Shown here: positions 23,031 through 32,581 of the stretch, piece after piece
Numbering within the stretch: the stretch's first letter is position 1
Layout: each line of letters opens with the position of its first letter
Origin: Curtobacterium sp. MCSS17_008
GTDB taxonomy: Bacteria; Actinomycetota; Actinomycetes; Actinomycetales; Microbacteriaceae
NCBI RefSeq assembly: GCF_003234185.1
Contig: NZ_QKSM01000013.1
Location: forward strand, 18,434 to 82,433
Direction of reading: 5' to 3'
Length of the DNA: 64,000 bases
The notes under the pieces: generated by a model
Told to the model about the DNA's origin: nothing
What the model saw: the letters and a program-made list of their open reading frames with translations, nothing else
The model's database searches: none
Made by a program: the position numbers and the translations under genes

Positions 23031-23076
23031 ACGGACGGGAGGCACGGTGCCAGCTGGCACCGTGCCTCCCGTCCGT
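23031..23076. repeat. 46-base palindrome, family A copy 1
   Basis: A perfect 46-base palindrome begins ACGGACGGGAGGCACGG and is centred on CCAGCTGG. Almost identical palindromes occur at 24,321, 30,208 and 48,061. It lies 18 bases after the SRPBCC stop codon. Confidence 0.95.
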
Positions 23077-23130
23077 CTGTGTCTGTGTCCACTCCGCCGC
23101 CGCGCACGTCACGCTGGCAGAGTGGGCGGC

Positions 23131-23937
23131 ATGCAGCTCATCCGCACCGCCGTGACCGGCACCGCGATCGCCACCGCCGGGAGCGTGGCCCTCGGCGCCG
23201 CTGCCGCCCGCCGCCTCCTCCGTCCGGCACCCGTCACCCCGCCGGAGTCCGAGCTCGTGTACACGACCGAGCAGGACGTCCCGGGCACCGAGCCGGACGG
23301 CATCGCCCGCACGCACGTCGTCCACGTGCACGGGCAGTCGATCGGTCCGCAGCAGGTGCTCCGCGGTCTGCGGGTCTGGCGGTCGCTCGGCGCCTCGAAC
23401 CAGGTCGTCGACACGACCGACCTGCCGCTGCGCTCCCTCGACCCGGCAGCCGTCGACCGTGTCGCCGCGGCCGCCCACGCTGCCCGGGCCCGCGGTGCCG
23501 AGCGCGTCGTGCTGCAGGGGTGGTCCGCCGGCGCCCTCGCCGCCTCCGCCGCCGCGGCACGCACGCCGGTGGACGCCATCGTCGGTGTCGCACCGCTCCT
23601 CGACGTCCGCTCGGCCCTGCGCGGCGCCGTGACGACCGCACGCTTCCCCGCGGCGGTCGCTGTGGTCGCCGGACGCGTCGCGACGACGCCCGGACTCAGC
23701 CGGCTCGCCGGGGTGCCCTACCCGCTCACCGTGACGCGGTGGCAGGCCGAGGGCACGCCCACACTGCTCCTGCACTCGACGGCGGACCCGCTCGTCGCCG
23801 AGCCGGACCTCGCGGCGCAGCGGGCCCGTGGCGCCCGTGTCGTGGCCTTCGAGCACGCCCGCCACACCCTGGAGTGGAACGAGGATCCGGAGCGCTGGGA
23901 GGCCGCCGTCCGCGACTTCGCCGCCACGCTGGCCTGA
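23131..23937 (+). CDS. alpha/beta hydrolase family protein
   Basis: The 268-residue protein starts with a hydrophobic N-terminal segment (ATAGSVALGAAAARRLL), a likely membrane anchor. The hydrolase core follows: VVHVHGQS, the nucleophile elbow GWSAG at 130-134 with Ser132, an acid-bearing strand (LLLHSTADPLV) and a terminal His (EHARHTLEW). The catalytic triad is therefore complete. ATG 23,131 is used; GTG 23,122 in frame is an alternative. The gene stands alone between two structured elements. Substrate unknown. Confidence 0.75.
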   Translation: MQLIRTAVTGTAIATAGSVALGAAAARRLLRPAPVTPPESELVYTTEQDVPGTEPDGIARTHVVHVHGQSIGPQQVLRGLRVWRSLGASNQVVDTTDLPLRSLDPAAVDRVAAAAHAARARGAERVVLQGWSAGALAASAAAARTPVDAIVGVAPLLDVRSALRGAVTTARFPAAVAVVAGRVATTPGLSRLAGVPYPLTVTRWQAEGTPTLLLHSTADPLVAEPDLAAQRARGARVVAFEHARHTLEWNEDPERWEAAVRDFAATLA

Positions 23938-24009
23938 GCCAGGCTTCCACGCTCCCTGCCCGCGCTCGGCGCGCACCCGCCCTCGCCGATTCGCGCTCCC
24001 CCTCTCGTC

Positions 24010-24064
24010 GATGGAGCAGAAGACGTCGGGTCCGGTCCCGCGACTCGACGTCGTCTGCTCCATC
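24010..24064. repeat. inverted repeat with TGGAGCAG ends, family B copy 1
   Basis: The arms at 24,010-24,032 and 24,042-24,064 (23 bases each, two mismatches) begin GATGGAGCAGA and meet at GTCGGGTC. A second element with the same ends and inner GTCGGGTC is at 48,003-48,053. Confidence 0.85.
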
Positions 24065-24149
24065 AATGTGCGGCCGGGCACACGAACGACCCGCGACGGG
24101 GCGCAGGACGCGCCACACGGACGACGGGCAGGCCGGGACCCCCGCACAC

Positions 24150-24254
24150 GGAAGTGGCCCCGGTCGGGGGAGACCGGGGCCACTGACGTCCGACCCGTTG
24201 GGGGGAACCAGCCGGACATCGGGTGCGAGGCGTTGGGGGGAACCCCTCGCACGT
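24150..24254 (-). ncRNA. 6C RNA (actinobacterial small RNA)
   Basis: Read on the minus strand, two hairpins each carry the same C-rich loop GGTTCCCCCCAAC. Hairpin 1 has stem GTGCGAGG/CCTCGCAC (24,252-24,223) and hairpin 2 has stem GTCCG/CGGAC (24,217-24,188). A 13-base terminator stem follows (AGTGGCCCCGGTC paired with GACCGGGGCCACT, 24,184-24,153). Two stem-loops with at least six consecutive C residues followed by a terminator define the 6C motif (called B11 in Mycobacterium), a trans-acting small RNA linked to envelope and division genes. A TAGTCT -10 sits just upstream. The ends are estimated. Confidence 0.9.
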
Positions 24255-24259
24255 CTCTC

Positions 24260-24265
24260 AGACTA
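24260..24265 (-). promoter_or_regulatory. -10 element of the 6C RNA
   Basis: TAGTCT on the minus strand lies about 7 bases before the first hairpin of the 6C RNA. A clear -35 element is not visible in the GC-rich sequence upstream. Confidence 0.5.
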
Positions 24266-24320
24266 CCCCCGGTCGAGGGCCACGTCCGGTCGGGCTGGCT
24301 CGCGAGTTGCGCCCAGCGGA

Positions 24321-24378
24321 CACACGACGGACGGGAGGCGTGGTGCCAGCTGGCACCACGCCTCCCGTCCGTCGTGTG
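24321..24378. repeat. 58-base perfect palindrome, family A copy 2
   Basis: The palindrome starts CACACGACGGACGGGAGG and is centred on CCAGCTGG, with variant bases (GCGTGG) compensated on the other arm. It lies 12 bases beyond the clpC stop codon and probably helps end clpC transcription. Confidence 0.95.
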
Positions 24379-24390
24379 GAGCGACCGGTC

Positions 24391-26907
<2,517 letters not shown>

Positions 26908-26920
26908 GTGCTCTCCCTTG

Positions 26921-26940
26921 CCGAGCTCGTGGGAGCTCGG
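26921..26940. promoter_or_regulatory. dyad in the clpC leader
   Basis: CCGAGCTC-GTGG-GAGCTCGG is a perfect 8-base inverted repeat 14 bases upstream of the clpC start codon. It could be an operator or an mRNA hairpin near the ribosome binding site. Confidence 0.4.
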
Positions 26941-27082
26941 TGACGTACATCGAGACTAACCAGCGGACCCCCGCAGGGCTGCCCCTGTTCGCCGTGGGCG
27001 TGACCTCTCTGTGCGCTCCGTGCGCTGCGCGCGTGCTCGGCTCCACCAGGGGCGCTTCGGGGGCTCCGGGTACGCTGCGCTC

Positions 27083-28015
27083 ATGGAGCAGCCCGTCGTC
27101 GGCCTCGTCGTCCACCCCACCAAGAACGTGCAGGAGTCGATCGCGACCCTGCAGCGGTGGAACGCCTCCGGCCGTGGCCAGCTCGTCGCCCGGCGTGCCG
27201 ACGCCCAGCGCATCGGCGGCGGTGTCGACGTGATCGGCGACGACGACTTCACGGAGCGGGTCGACCTCGTCGTCTCGCTCGGCGGCGACGGTACGATGCT
27301 CGGCGCGATGCGGCTCGTCGCGAAGCGCCCGGTGCCGGTGCTCGGGGTGAACTACGGCAACGTCGGGTTCCTCGTCGAGATCGAGCCGCCCGAGCTCGAG
27401 GCCGCCCTCGACCGCCTGTCCGCCGGCGAGTACCAGCTCGAACCGCACCACGCCCTCGAGGCGCGTCTGTCCTGGGGTGGTGCACGCACCGACTACCTGG
27501 CGTTCAACGACCTCACGATCGTGCGTCGACCCGGTGCCGGGCAGGTGTCCGCCGACCTCAGCGTGAACGGGCTCGGCTACGGCTACTACCGCGCCGACGC
27601 CATCGTCGCCGCGACGCCCGCCGGCTCCACCGCCTACAACTACGCCGCCGGCGGACCCGTGCTCTCCCCCGCCCTCTCCGGCTCGGTCGTGACCCCGGTC
27701 GCCCCGATGGCCGGCATCGACCGCGCCGTGGTGCTCGCCGCCCGGGAGCGCTACCGGTTCGACATCGCCGAGGGCACGCGGAGTGCGGCACTCGAGGTCG
27801 ACGGGCTCGTCGTGGGCGAGGTCGCGACCGGGGCGCAGATCGACGTCCGGCTCCGGAAGGACGCCGGCAGCGTCGTGCGGCTGGACGCCGAGCGGCACGG
27901 GCGGACGGGCCGGGTGAAGCTCAGCCTGCTCGATCTGCCGGTTCGACCGGACCAGCTCATCGAGCTCATCCCGCAGGACCTGCGCCAGAAGCTCGGGCGC
28001 GAACTCGAGGACTGA
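27083..28015 (+). CDS. nadK: NAD kinase
   Basis: NAD kinase phosphorylates NAD to NADP using ATP (or polyphosphate in some actinobacteria). The 310-residue protein carries the GGDGT motif at 67-71, VLGVNYGNVGFL, the conserved NDLTIVRRP and the glycine-rich DAIVAATPAGSTAYNYAAGG. ATG 27,083 was chosen because homologues begin just before the VVGLVVHPTK strand. Divergent from clpC; followed by a strong hairpin. Confidence 0.95.
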   Translation: MEQPVVGLVVHPTKNVQESIATLQRWNASGRGQLVARRADAQRIGGGVDVIGDDDFTERVDLVVSLGGDGTMLGAMRLVAKRPVPVLGVNYGNVGFLVEIEPPELEAALDRLSAGEYQLEPHHALEARLSWGGARTDYLAFNDLTIVRRPGAGQVSADLSVNGLGYGYYRADAIVAATPAGSTAYNYAAGGPVLSPALSGSVVTPVAPMAGIDRAVVLAARERYRFDIAEGTRSAALEVDGLVVGEVATGAQIDVRLRKDAGSVVRLDAERHGRTGRVKLSLLDLPVRPDQLIELIPQDLRQKLGRELED

Positions 28016-28043
28016 CCGGCGCAGCCGGCCCGGACAGACGAGT

Positions 28044-28072
28044 GGCCCGTCCAGGCAGTGCCTGGACGGGCC
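28044..28072. terminator. terminator between nadK and the sigma factor gene
   Basis: GGCCCGTCCAGGCA (28,044-28,057) and TGCCTGGACGGGCC (28,059-28,072) are exact complements around a single base. They lie between convergent genes and can serve both. Confidence 0.8.
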
Positions 28073-28158
28073 GTCCCATCACCCCACCGGACCGCCTTCC
28101 CACAGGACGGCCCGGTTCCCCGTGCCGACGCTCACGCGCCGGCCGAAGCCTGCTGACC

Positions 28159-29229
28159 TCAGTCGGTCAGGTACAGCTGCATGTCCTGGCCCACGGCCTT
28201 CGCGAACAGGCGCAGCTTCGCACGCGACTCCACCCGGCTGACCGCCTGGCGGGTCGTGTGGACGATCTTCGAGATCTCGTCGAGCGTCATCGGCTTGTCG
28301 TCGTCCAGGCCGTAGCGCATGCGGATGACGTTGGCCTCGTCGCTCGGCAGCTCGGCGACGATCGAGCGGATGTCGCGGTGCAGGAGCGTGGTCTCGGTGA
28401 GCTCGTTCGGGCTCGCGGCGTCCTCGTCCTCGATGAAGTCGCCGAGCTCGCTGTCGTCGGAGTCGCCGACCACGGTGTGGATCGACACCGGCTCGTGCGA
28501 GCGGCCCTTGAGGTCGAGGAGCTCCTCGGTGCTCATGCTGAGCTCCGCGGCGACCTCGTCGGGCATCGGCGCACGGCCGAGGTCCACGGTCAGGTCGCGC
28601 TCGGTGCGCGAGATCTTGTTGATGAGCTCCACGGTGTGCACCGGGATGCGGATCGTGCGTGCCTTGTCGGCGAGACCACGCGAGATCGCCTGGCGGATCC
28701 ACCAGGTGGCGTAGGTCGAGAACTTGTAGCCCTGCGTGAAGTCGAACTTCTCGACGGCGCGGACCAGGCCGAGGTTGCCCTCCTGGATGACGTCCATGAA
28801 CGGCAGGCCGCGCTGCGAGTAGCGCTTCGCGATGCTCACGACGAGGCGGAGGTTCGAGGTGATCATGCGCTCCTTGGCGCGCTCACCGTCGCGGACGAGC
28901 CAGCGCAGCTCACGCTGCAGCTTCTTGTCGATGCCGGACTCGGTGTTGAGCTTCTCCTCGGCGAACAGACCGACCTCGATGCGGCGGGCGATGTCCGCCT
29001 CCTCCTCGGCGGTCAGGAGCGAGAGGCGACCGATGTGGCGCAGGTAGTCGCCGACCTGGTCGACCGAGGCGCCGCGGACACCCGCGAGCTGCTCGTCGGC
29101 CTCGACCTCGGTGTCGAGCGTGGTGGTCTCCACCGCGGCGTCCGCGGTCTTCGCGGCGGCTGCCTTCTTGCTGCGGCGCGCGGTGGTGCCAGTGGTCGTC
29201 GTCTTCGGTGCTGCGGTCGCGATCGTCAT
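28159..29229 (-). CDS. sigma-70 family RNA polymerase sigma factor, group 1/2 type
   Basis: The 356-residue factor has a Thr/Lys/Ala-rich start followed by region 1.2 (DQVGDYLRHIGRLSLLT), region 2 (NLRLVVSIAKRYSQRGLPFM, DVIQEGNLGLVRAVEKFDF, YKFSTYATWWIRQAI), region 3 and region 4 (VIRMRYGLDDDKPMTLDEIS). The final helix reads TTRQAVSRVESRAKLRLFAK, unlike the VTRERIRQIE..KLRHP of primary sigma factors, so -35 recognition may differ. It lacks the long acidic N-terminus of the main sigma. ATG 29,229 follows AGGGAG. Whether it is the housekeeping or an alternative sigma is unsettled. Confidence 0.85.
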   Translation of the reverse strand: MTIATAAPKTTTTGTTARRSKKAAAAKTADAAVETTTLDTEVEADEQLAGVRGASVDQVGDYLRHIGRLSLLTAEEEADIARRIEVGLFAEEKLNTESGIDKKLQRELRWLVRDGERAKERMITSNLRLVVSIAKRYSQRGLPFMDVIQEGNLGLVRAVEKFDFTQGYKFSTYATWWIRQAISRGLADKARTIRIPVHTVELINKISRTERDLTVDLGRAPMPDEVAAELSMSTEELLDLKGRSHEPVSIHTVVGDSDDSELGDFIEDEDAASPNELTETTLLHRDIRSIVAELPSDEANVIRMRYGLDDDKPMTLDEISKIVHTTRQAVSRVESRAKLRLFAKAVGQDMQLYLTD

Positions 29230-29577
29230 GGTGACTCTCCCTGCGGTTCGACGGTGATGGCCTCGTTGGGGGGGTGCTGATGAGTAAAGCGGTCGCAAGG
29301 TGTACCCCACAAACCGATCGGATCGATTCCCAGGGAACACCGTGCTTCACCATCGGAACTGTCCCCCGCGGGGTACAGCCCCGAGGACAGCCTGCCCCCG
29401 CTCGATCCCCGAACACAAGGGGATGCCGCCGTGTTTCCGGTGTTTCGACCGTGTTTCGCAACCGCGGTCACCCATGTACCCCGCGCCGCTGCGCCTCGTG
29501 GACACGGAAAAGGGGTACGGCGTTCCGGATCGTCGTGATCCGGACTCCGTACCCCGAAGACCGAAGGGTGCTCGGTG
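29230..29577. other. sigma gene leader with repeated motifs
   Basis: These 348 bases upstream of the sigma gene are less GC-rich than the flanks. GTACCCC or its complement occurs five times (near 29,299, 29,372, 29,475, 29,513 and 29,549). GAAACAC (minus strand) occurs three times close together near 29,431-29,460. A dyad at 29,512-29,555 (GGGGTACGG ... CCGTACCCC, with CCGGATC/GATCCGG inside) can form a large hairpin. This is probably a complex promoter plus the terminator of the small gene upstream. Confidence 0.5.
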
Positions 29578-29709
29578 TCACCAGGAGGGTTCGAGCCACC
29601 CGTCCCGTCGCTTGGAGGTCTCGAGGTCGGCGTCGCGGTCGAACTCGTCGTACTCGCTCTCGATGTCGCCGACGAGGCTGCGGCCGGTGAAGGCGTGCGT
29701 GATGGACAT
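29578..29709 (-). CDS. small protein, 43 aa
   Basis: ATG 29,709 opens a 43-residue frame: MSITHAFTGRSLVGDIESEY, then a charged stretch and the ending RRDGWLEPSW. It has biased amino-acid use (charged, two tryptophans) and coding-like third positions. It lies just upstream of the sigma-gene leader on the same strand, with the hairpin at 29,512-29,555 after it. No named family is recognised. An upstream in-frame GTG would add five residues. Confidence 0.5.
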   Translation of the reverse strand: MSITHAFTGRSLVGDIESEYDEFDRDADLETSKRRDGWLEPSW

Positions 29710-29772
29710 GCCGACGATGGTCACCCCGCGGGGCGACGCCGCGGTGAACGCGCGGTGACCGGGTGCGGACGC

Positions 29773-29922
29773 TCAGACGTCGATGTCGTCGTCGTCCTCG
29801 TCCGACCACACGGCGTCGCGCAGCGGGTCGGGCAGGACGGAGTGGCCGAAGGCGTCCTCGGGGTCGAGGTCCGCGGGTTCGGTCAGGTGCGCGGGGTCCG
29901 TCGGTCGTGCGTCCACGCACAC
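29773..29922 (-). CDS. possible small acidic protein, 49 aa
   Basis: A frame ending at TGA 29,773-29,775 reads back through WSDEDDDDIDV, DPLRDAVW and DLDPEDAFGHSVLPD to a GTG at 29,922. The acidic C-terminus and proline-spaced segments look like a real small protein. There is no good ribosome binding site, and the start is uncertain. Confidence 0.35.
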   Translation of the reverse strand: MCVDARPTDPAHLTEPADLDPEDAFGHSVLPDPLRDAVWSDEDDDDIDV

Positions 29923-29971
29923 GAGTGCACCACCCGACGGTGAACGGGCGGTGACGCGGTGCCGGCGGGGC

Positions 29972-30160
29972 TCACTCCGCCGACGTCGGCGCGGGTGCCG
30001 GTCGGCCGTGCTCGCGCTCGTAGCGGACGCGCTCCTCGGCCTCGACCTTCGCGTACGCCGCGCGCTCCGTGCGGTCCGCGCGCATGATCGCGCGCATCAC
30101 GAACCAGAAGATGAGGCCGACGACGATGGTCGGCGTCACGGCGAAGATGATCCCGGTCAC
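29972..30160 (-). CDS. small single-span membrane protein, about 62 aa
   Basis: The product has one membrane helix (GIIFAVTPTIVVGLIFWFVM) followed by a charged cytoplasmic tail (RADRTERAAYAKVEAEERV) and a proline/alanine end. GTG 30,160 is used; GTG 30,175 would add five residues. A GAGGGAG lies very close to both. It is downstream of a family A palindrome and lysS on the same strand. It resembles small uncharacterised actinobacterial membrane proteins. Confidence 0.6.
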   Translation of the reverse strand: MTGIIFAVTPTIVVGLIFWFVMRAIMRADRTERAAYAKVEAEERVRYEREHGRPAPAPTSAE

Positions 30161-30207
30161 GACTCCCTCTGGCACCGGAGCATCGTACCGCGCCCCGCTG
30201 TGCCGGA

Positions 30208-30263
30208 CGACGACGGACGGGAGGCGCGGTGCCGGCCGACACCGCGCCTCCCGTCCGTCGTCG
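30208..30263. repeat. palindrome, family A copy 3
   Basis: Arms begin CGACGACGGACGGGAGGCGC and are complementary except near the centre, where GGTGCCGGCCGACACC replaces the usual CCAGCTGG. The element lies 10 bases beyond the lysS stop codon. Confidence 0.92.
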
Positions 30264-30273
30264 GGTCGCGACC

Positions 30274-31809
30274 CTACTTCACGAGCGGGAACAGGATCGT
30301 CTCGCGGATCCCGAGACCGGTGATCGCCATGAGCAGGCGGTCGACGCCCATGCCCATGCCGCCCGACGGCGGCATCGCGTGCTCGAGCGCCCGCAGGAAC
30401 TCCTCGTCGACGCGCATCGCCTCGGGGTCGCCGCCGGCCGCGAGCTTCGCCTGCTCGACGAAGCGCTCGCGCTGCACGACGGGGTCGACGAGCTCGGAGT
30501 ACGCGGTCGCGAGCTCGAACCCGCGGACGTAGAGGTCCCACTTCTCGACGACGCCGGGTCGGGTGCGGTGCTCGCGGGTGAGCGGCGAGGTGTCGACCGG
30601 GAAGTTCATCACGAACGTCGGCGCGTGCAGGTCGTCCCCGTGGAAGTGCTCCCACAGCTCCTCGACGTACTTGCCGTGCGTGGCGTGCGCGACCTCGACA
30701 CCCTCGGCCTCGGCGAGCGCGACCAGCTCGGACAGCGGGGTCTCCGGGGTGATCCCGCGCCCTGCGGCCTCGGACAGCGAGCCGTACATGTCCATGCGGG
30801 CCCACTCGCCACCGAGGTCGTACTCGGAGCCGTCGGCGAGCGTCACGACGAGGGAGCCGCCGGTCACCGCCTTCGCCGCGTTCTGCACGAGCTCCTGCGT
30901 CAGGTCGGCCATCTGCTCGTAGTTGCCGTACGCCTGGTACGCCTCGACCATCGCGAACTCGGGCGAGTGCGACGAGTCGGCTCCCTCGTTCCGGAAGTTG
31001 CGGTTGATCTCGAACACCCGGTCGATGCCGCCGACGACGGCGCGCTTGAGGAAGAGCTCCGGCGCGATGCGCAGGTAGAGGTCGGTGTCGAACGCGTTCG
31101 AGTGCGTGACGAAGGGCCGGGCCGAGGCACCGCCGTGCTGCGTCTGCAGCATCGGGGTCTCGACCTCCAGGTACTCGTGCCCGGTGAAGGTCTGGCGGAG
31201 GGACGCCATCACGGCGGCACGGGCACGGACGGTCTCGCGGGCCTGGTCGCGGACGATCAGGTCGAGGTACCGCTGACGGACCCGGGTCTCCTCGTTCAGC
31301 TCGTTGTGCAGGTTCGGCAGCGGCAGGATCGCCTTCGCCGCGATCGCCCAGTCGTCGACCATGATGCTCAGCTCGCCACGACGCGAGGAGATCACCCGAC
31401 CGTGCACGAACACGTGGTCGCCGAGGTCGACGTACTCCTTCCAGCGCGCGAGCGACTCGTCGCCGACCTCGGCGAGGGACACCATCGCCTGGATGCGCGC
31501 GCCGTCGCCGGACTGCAGGGTCGCGAAGCAGAGCTTGCCGGTGTTGCGCGAGAACACGATGCGTCCGGCGACACCGACGACGTCCTGCGTCTCCTCGCCG
31601 GTCTCCAGGTGCGCGTACTGCTCGCGGACCGCCGGGATGGTGGTCGTGACCGGCAGCTCGGCCGGGTACGCCTCGATGCCGGCATCCAGGAGCTTCGCCC
31701 GCTTGTCGAGCCGCACCTGTCGCTGTTCGCTGGTCTCGGCGGCGGCGAGCTCCGCTGCGGAGGGGCCGTCGCCCGAGGGCTCGGTGGCGGGGGCGGTCTC
31801 GTCGGTCAT
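30274..31809 (-). CDS. lysS: lysyl-tRNA synthetase, class II
   Basis: LysRS charges tRNA-Lys with lysine. The 511-residue protein has an N-terminal OB-fold anticodon-binding domain (VVGVAGRIVFSRNTGKLCFA) and the class II catalytic core. That core shows motif 1 (around FTGHEYLEVETPML), motif 2 (FEINRNFRNEG) and motif 3 (GGMGMGVDRLLMAI near the C-terminus). The first ~30 residues are Ala/Glu/Pro-rich and probably disordered. ATG 31,809 is the first credible start. It is the last large gene of the minus-strand block, 79 bases downstream of the DUF2520 gene. Confidence 0.97.
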   Translation of the reverse strand: MTDETAPATEPSGDGPSAAELAAAETSEQRQVRLDKRAKLLDAGIEAYPAELPVTTTIPAVREQYAHLETGEETQDVVGVAGRIVFSRNTGKLCFATLQSGDGARIQAMVSLAEVGDESLARWKEYVDLGDHVFVHGRVISSRRGELSIMVDDWAIAAKAILPLPNLHNELNEETRVRQRYLDLIVRDQARETVRARAAVMASLRQTFTGHEYLEVETPMLQTQHGGASARPFVTHSNAFDTDLYLRIAPELFLKRAVVGGIDRVFEINRNFRNEGADSSHSPEFAMVEAYQAYGNYEQMADLTQELVQNAAKAVTGGSLVVTLADGSEYDLGGEWARMDMYGSLSEAAGRGITPETPLSELVALAEAEGVEVAHATHGKYVEELWEHFHGDDLHAPTFVMNFPVDTSPLTREHRTRPGVVEKWDLYVRGFELATAYSELVDPVVQRERFVEQAKLAAGGDPEAMRVDEEFLRALEHAMPPSGGMGMGVDRLLMAITGLGIRETILFPLVK

Positions 31810-31888
31810 GCTGGTGCGGCTCCGATGGGTCGTGGGGATGCGTCGATGGTACCGGGCGCACCGCTCCCGCCCGGAACCGGACGGACCG

Positions 31889-32581
31889 CTACAGGGCGGC
31901 CTGGCCGTCGGCCGCGGCGAGGGCGTTGTCGACCGCCGAGCGGACGAGCGCGCCGAGCACCCGGCCGGGGTGCTCCACCCCGATGCCGGAGAGCGTGCCC
32001 GCGGACTGGTCGACGATCGCGGTCGAGAAGGACACCGCGGCCCGCACCGCATCGGCGTACGCGGGGCGGTCCTGCTCGCTGACGACGAAGGGTTCGGCAC
32101 CCATCTCGACGACGAGCGCCTGGGCGATGGGGAGCACCGGTGCAGGCGCGGTCACGGCGCAGTACGCGTCGCGGAGCCGGGCGAGGTCGACGCTCGTCCC
32201 GGTGAACGCCATCGCGGGGTGGATCGCAAGTGGGATCGCCCCGGCCGACAGCGCCGGCCGGAGCACCTCGACGCCGTGGTCCGGGCTCGTGTGCACGACG
32301 AGTTGTCCCGGCTGCCAGATGCCGGCGTCCGCCAGGCCCTGCACGAGCGGTGCGAGCTGGTCGTCCGGCACCGCGAGCAGCACGAGTTCGCTCCGCTCGA
32401 CCAGGTCCGGGGTCGCGAGGACGGGTGCGCCCGGCAGCATCGCCTCGGCGCGGTCCCGCCCGGCGTCGGACACCGCGGTCACGCCGACGACGGCGTGCTC
32501 CGCGTTCGCGAGCGCGGCCCCGAGGACGGGCCCGACCTTCCCCGCGCCGACGATGCCGACGCCGAGTCGCCCCGCCCTCAC
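31889..32581 (-). CDS. Rossmann-like and DUF2520 domain protein
   Basis: The 230-residue protein starts with a dinucleotide-binding motif (GIVGAGKVG at 9-17) and follows the architecture of DUF2520 proteins: a 6-phosphogluconate-dehydrogenase-like Rossmann domain, the conserved IHPAMAFTGT and a helical C-terminal domain. In many actinobacteria it lies in front of panC; here lysS follows instead. GTG 32,581 overlaps the stop of the PH-domain gene (GTGA), so it is translationally coupled. The enzyme activity is not known. Confidence 0.85.
   Translation of the reverse strand: MRAGRLGVGIVGAGKVGPVLGAALANAEHAVVGVTAVSDAGRDRAEAMLPGAPVLATPDLVERSELVLLAVPDDQLAPLVQGLADAGIWQPGQLVVHTSPDHGVEVLRPALSAGAIPLAIHPAMAFTGTSVDLARLRDAYCAVTAPAPVLPIAQALVVEMGAEPFVVSEQDRPAYADAVRAAVSFSTAIVDQSAGTLSGIGVEHPGRVLGALVRSAVDNALAAADGQAAL

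Noticed and set aside
27014..27024. ClgR-type CGC-N5-GCG site upstream of clpC
   Set aside because: The match is to a very GC-rich, short consensus likely to occur by chance. Mentioned with clpC but not listed as a site.
29575..29600. GGTTCGAGCC resembling a tRNA T loop
   Set aside because: No acceptor or anticodon arm can be built around it, and the minus-strand 43-aa ORF explains the sequence better.
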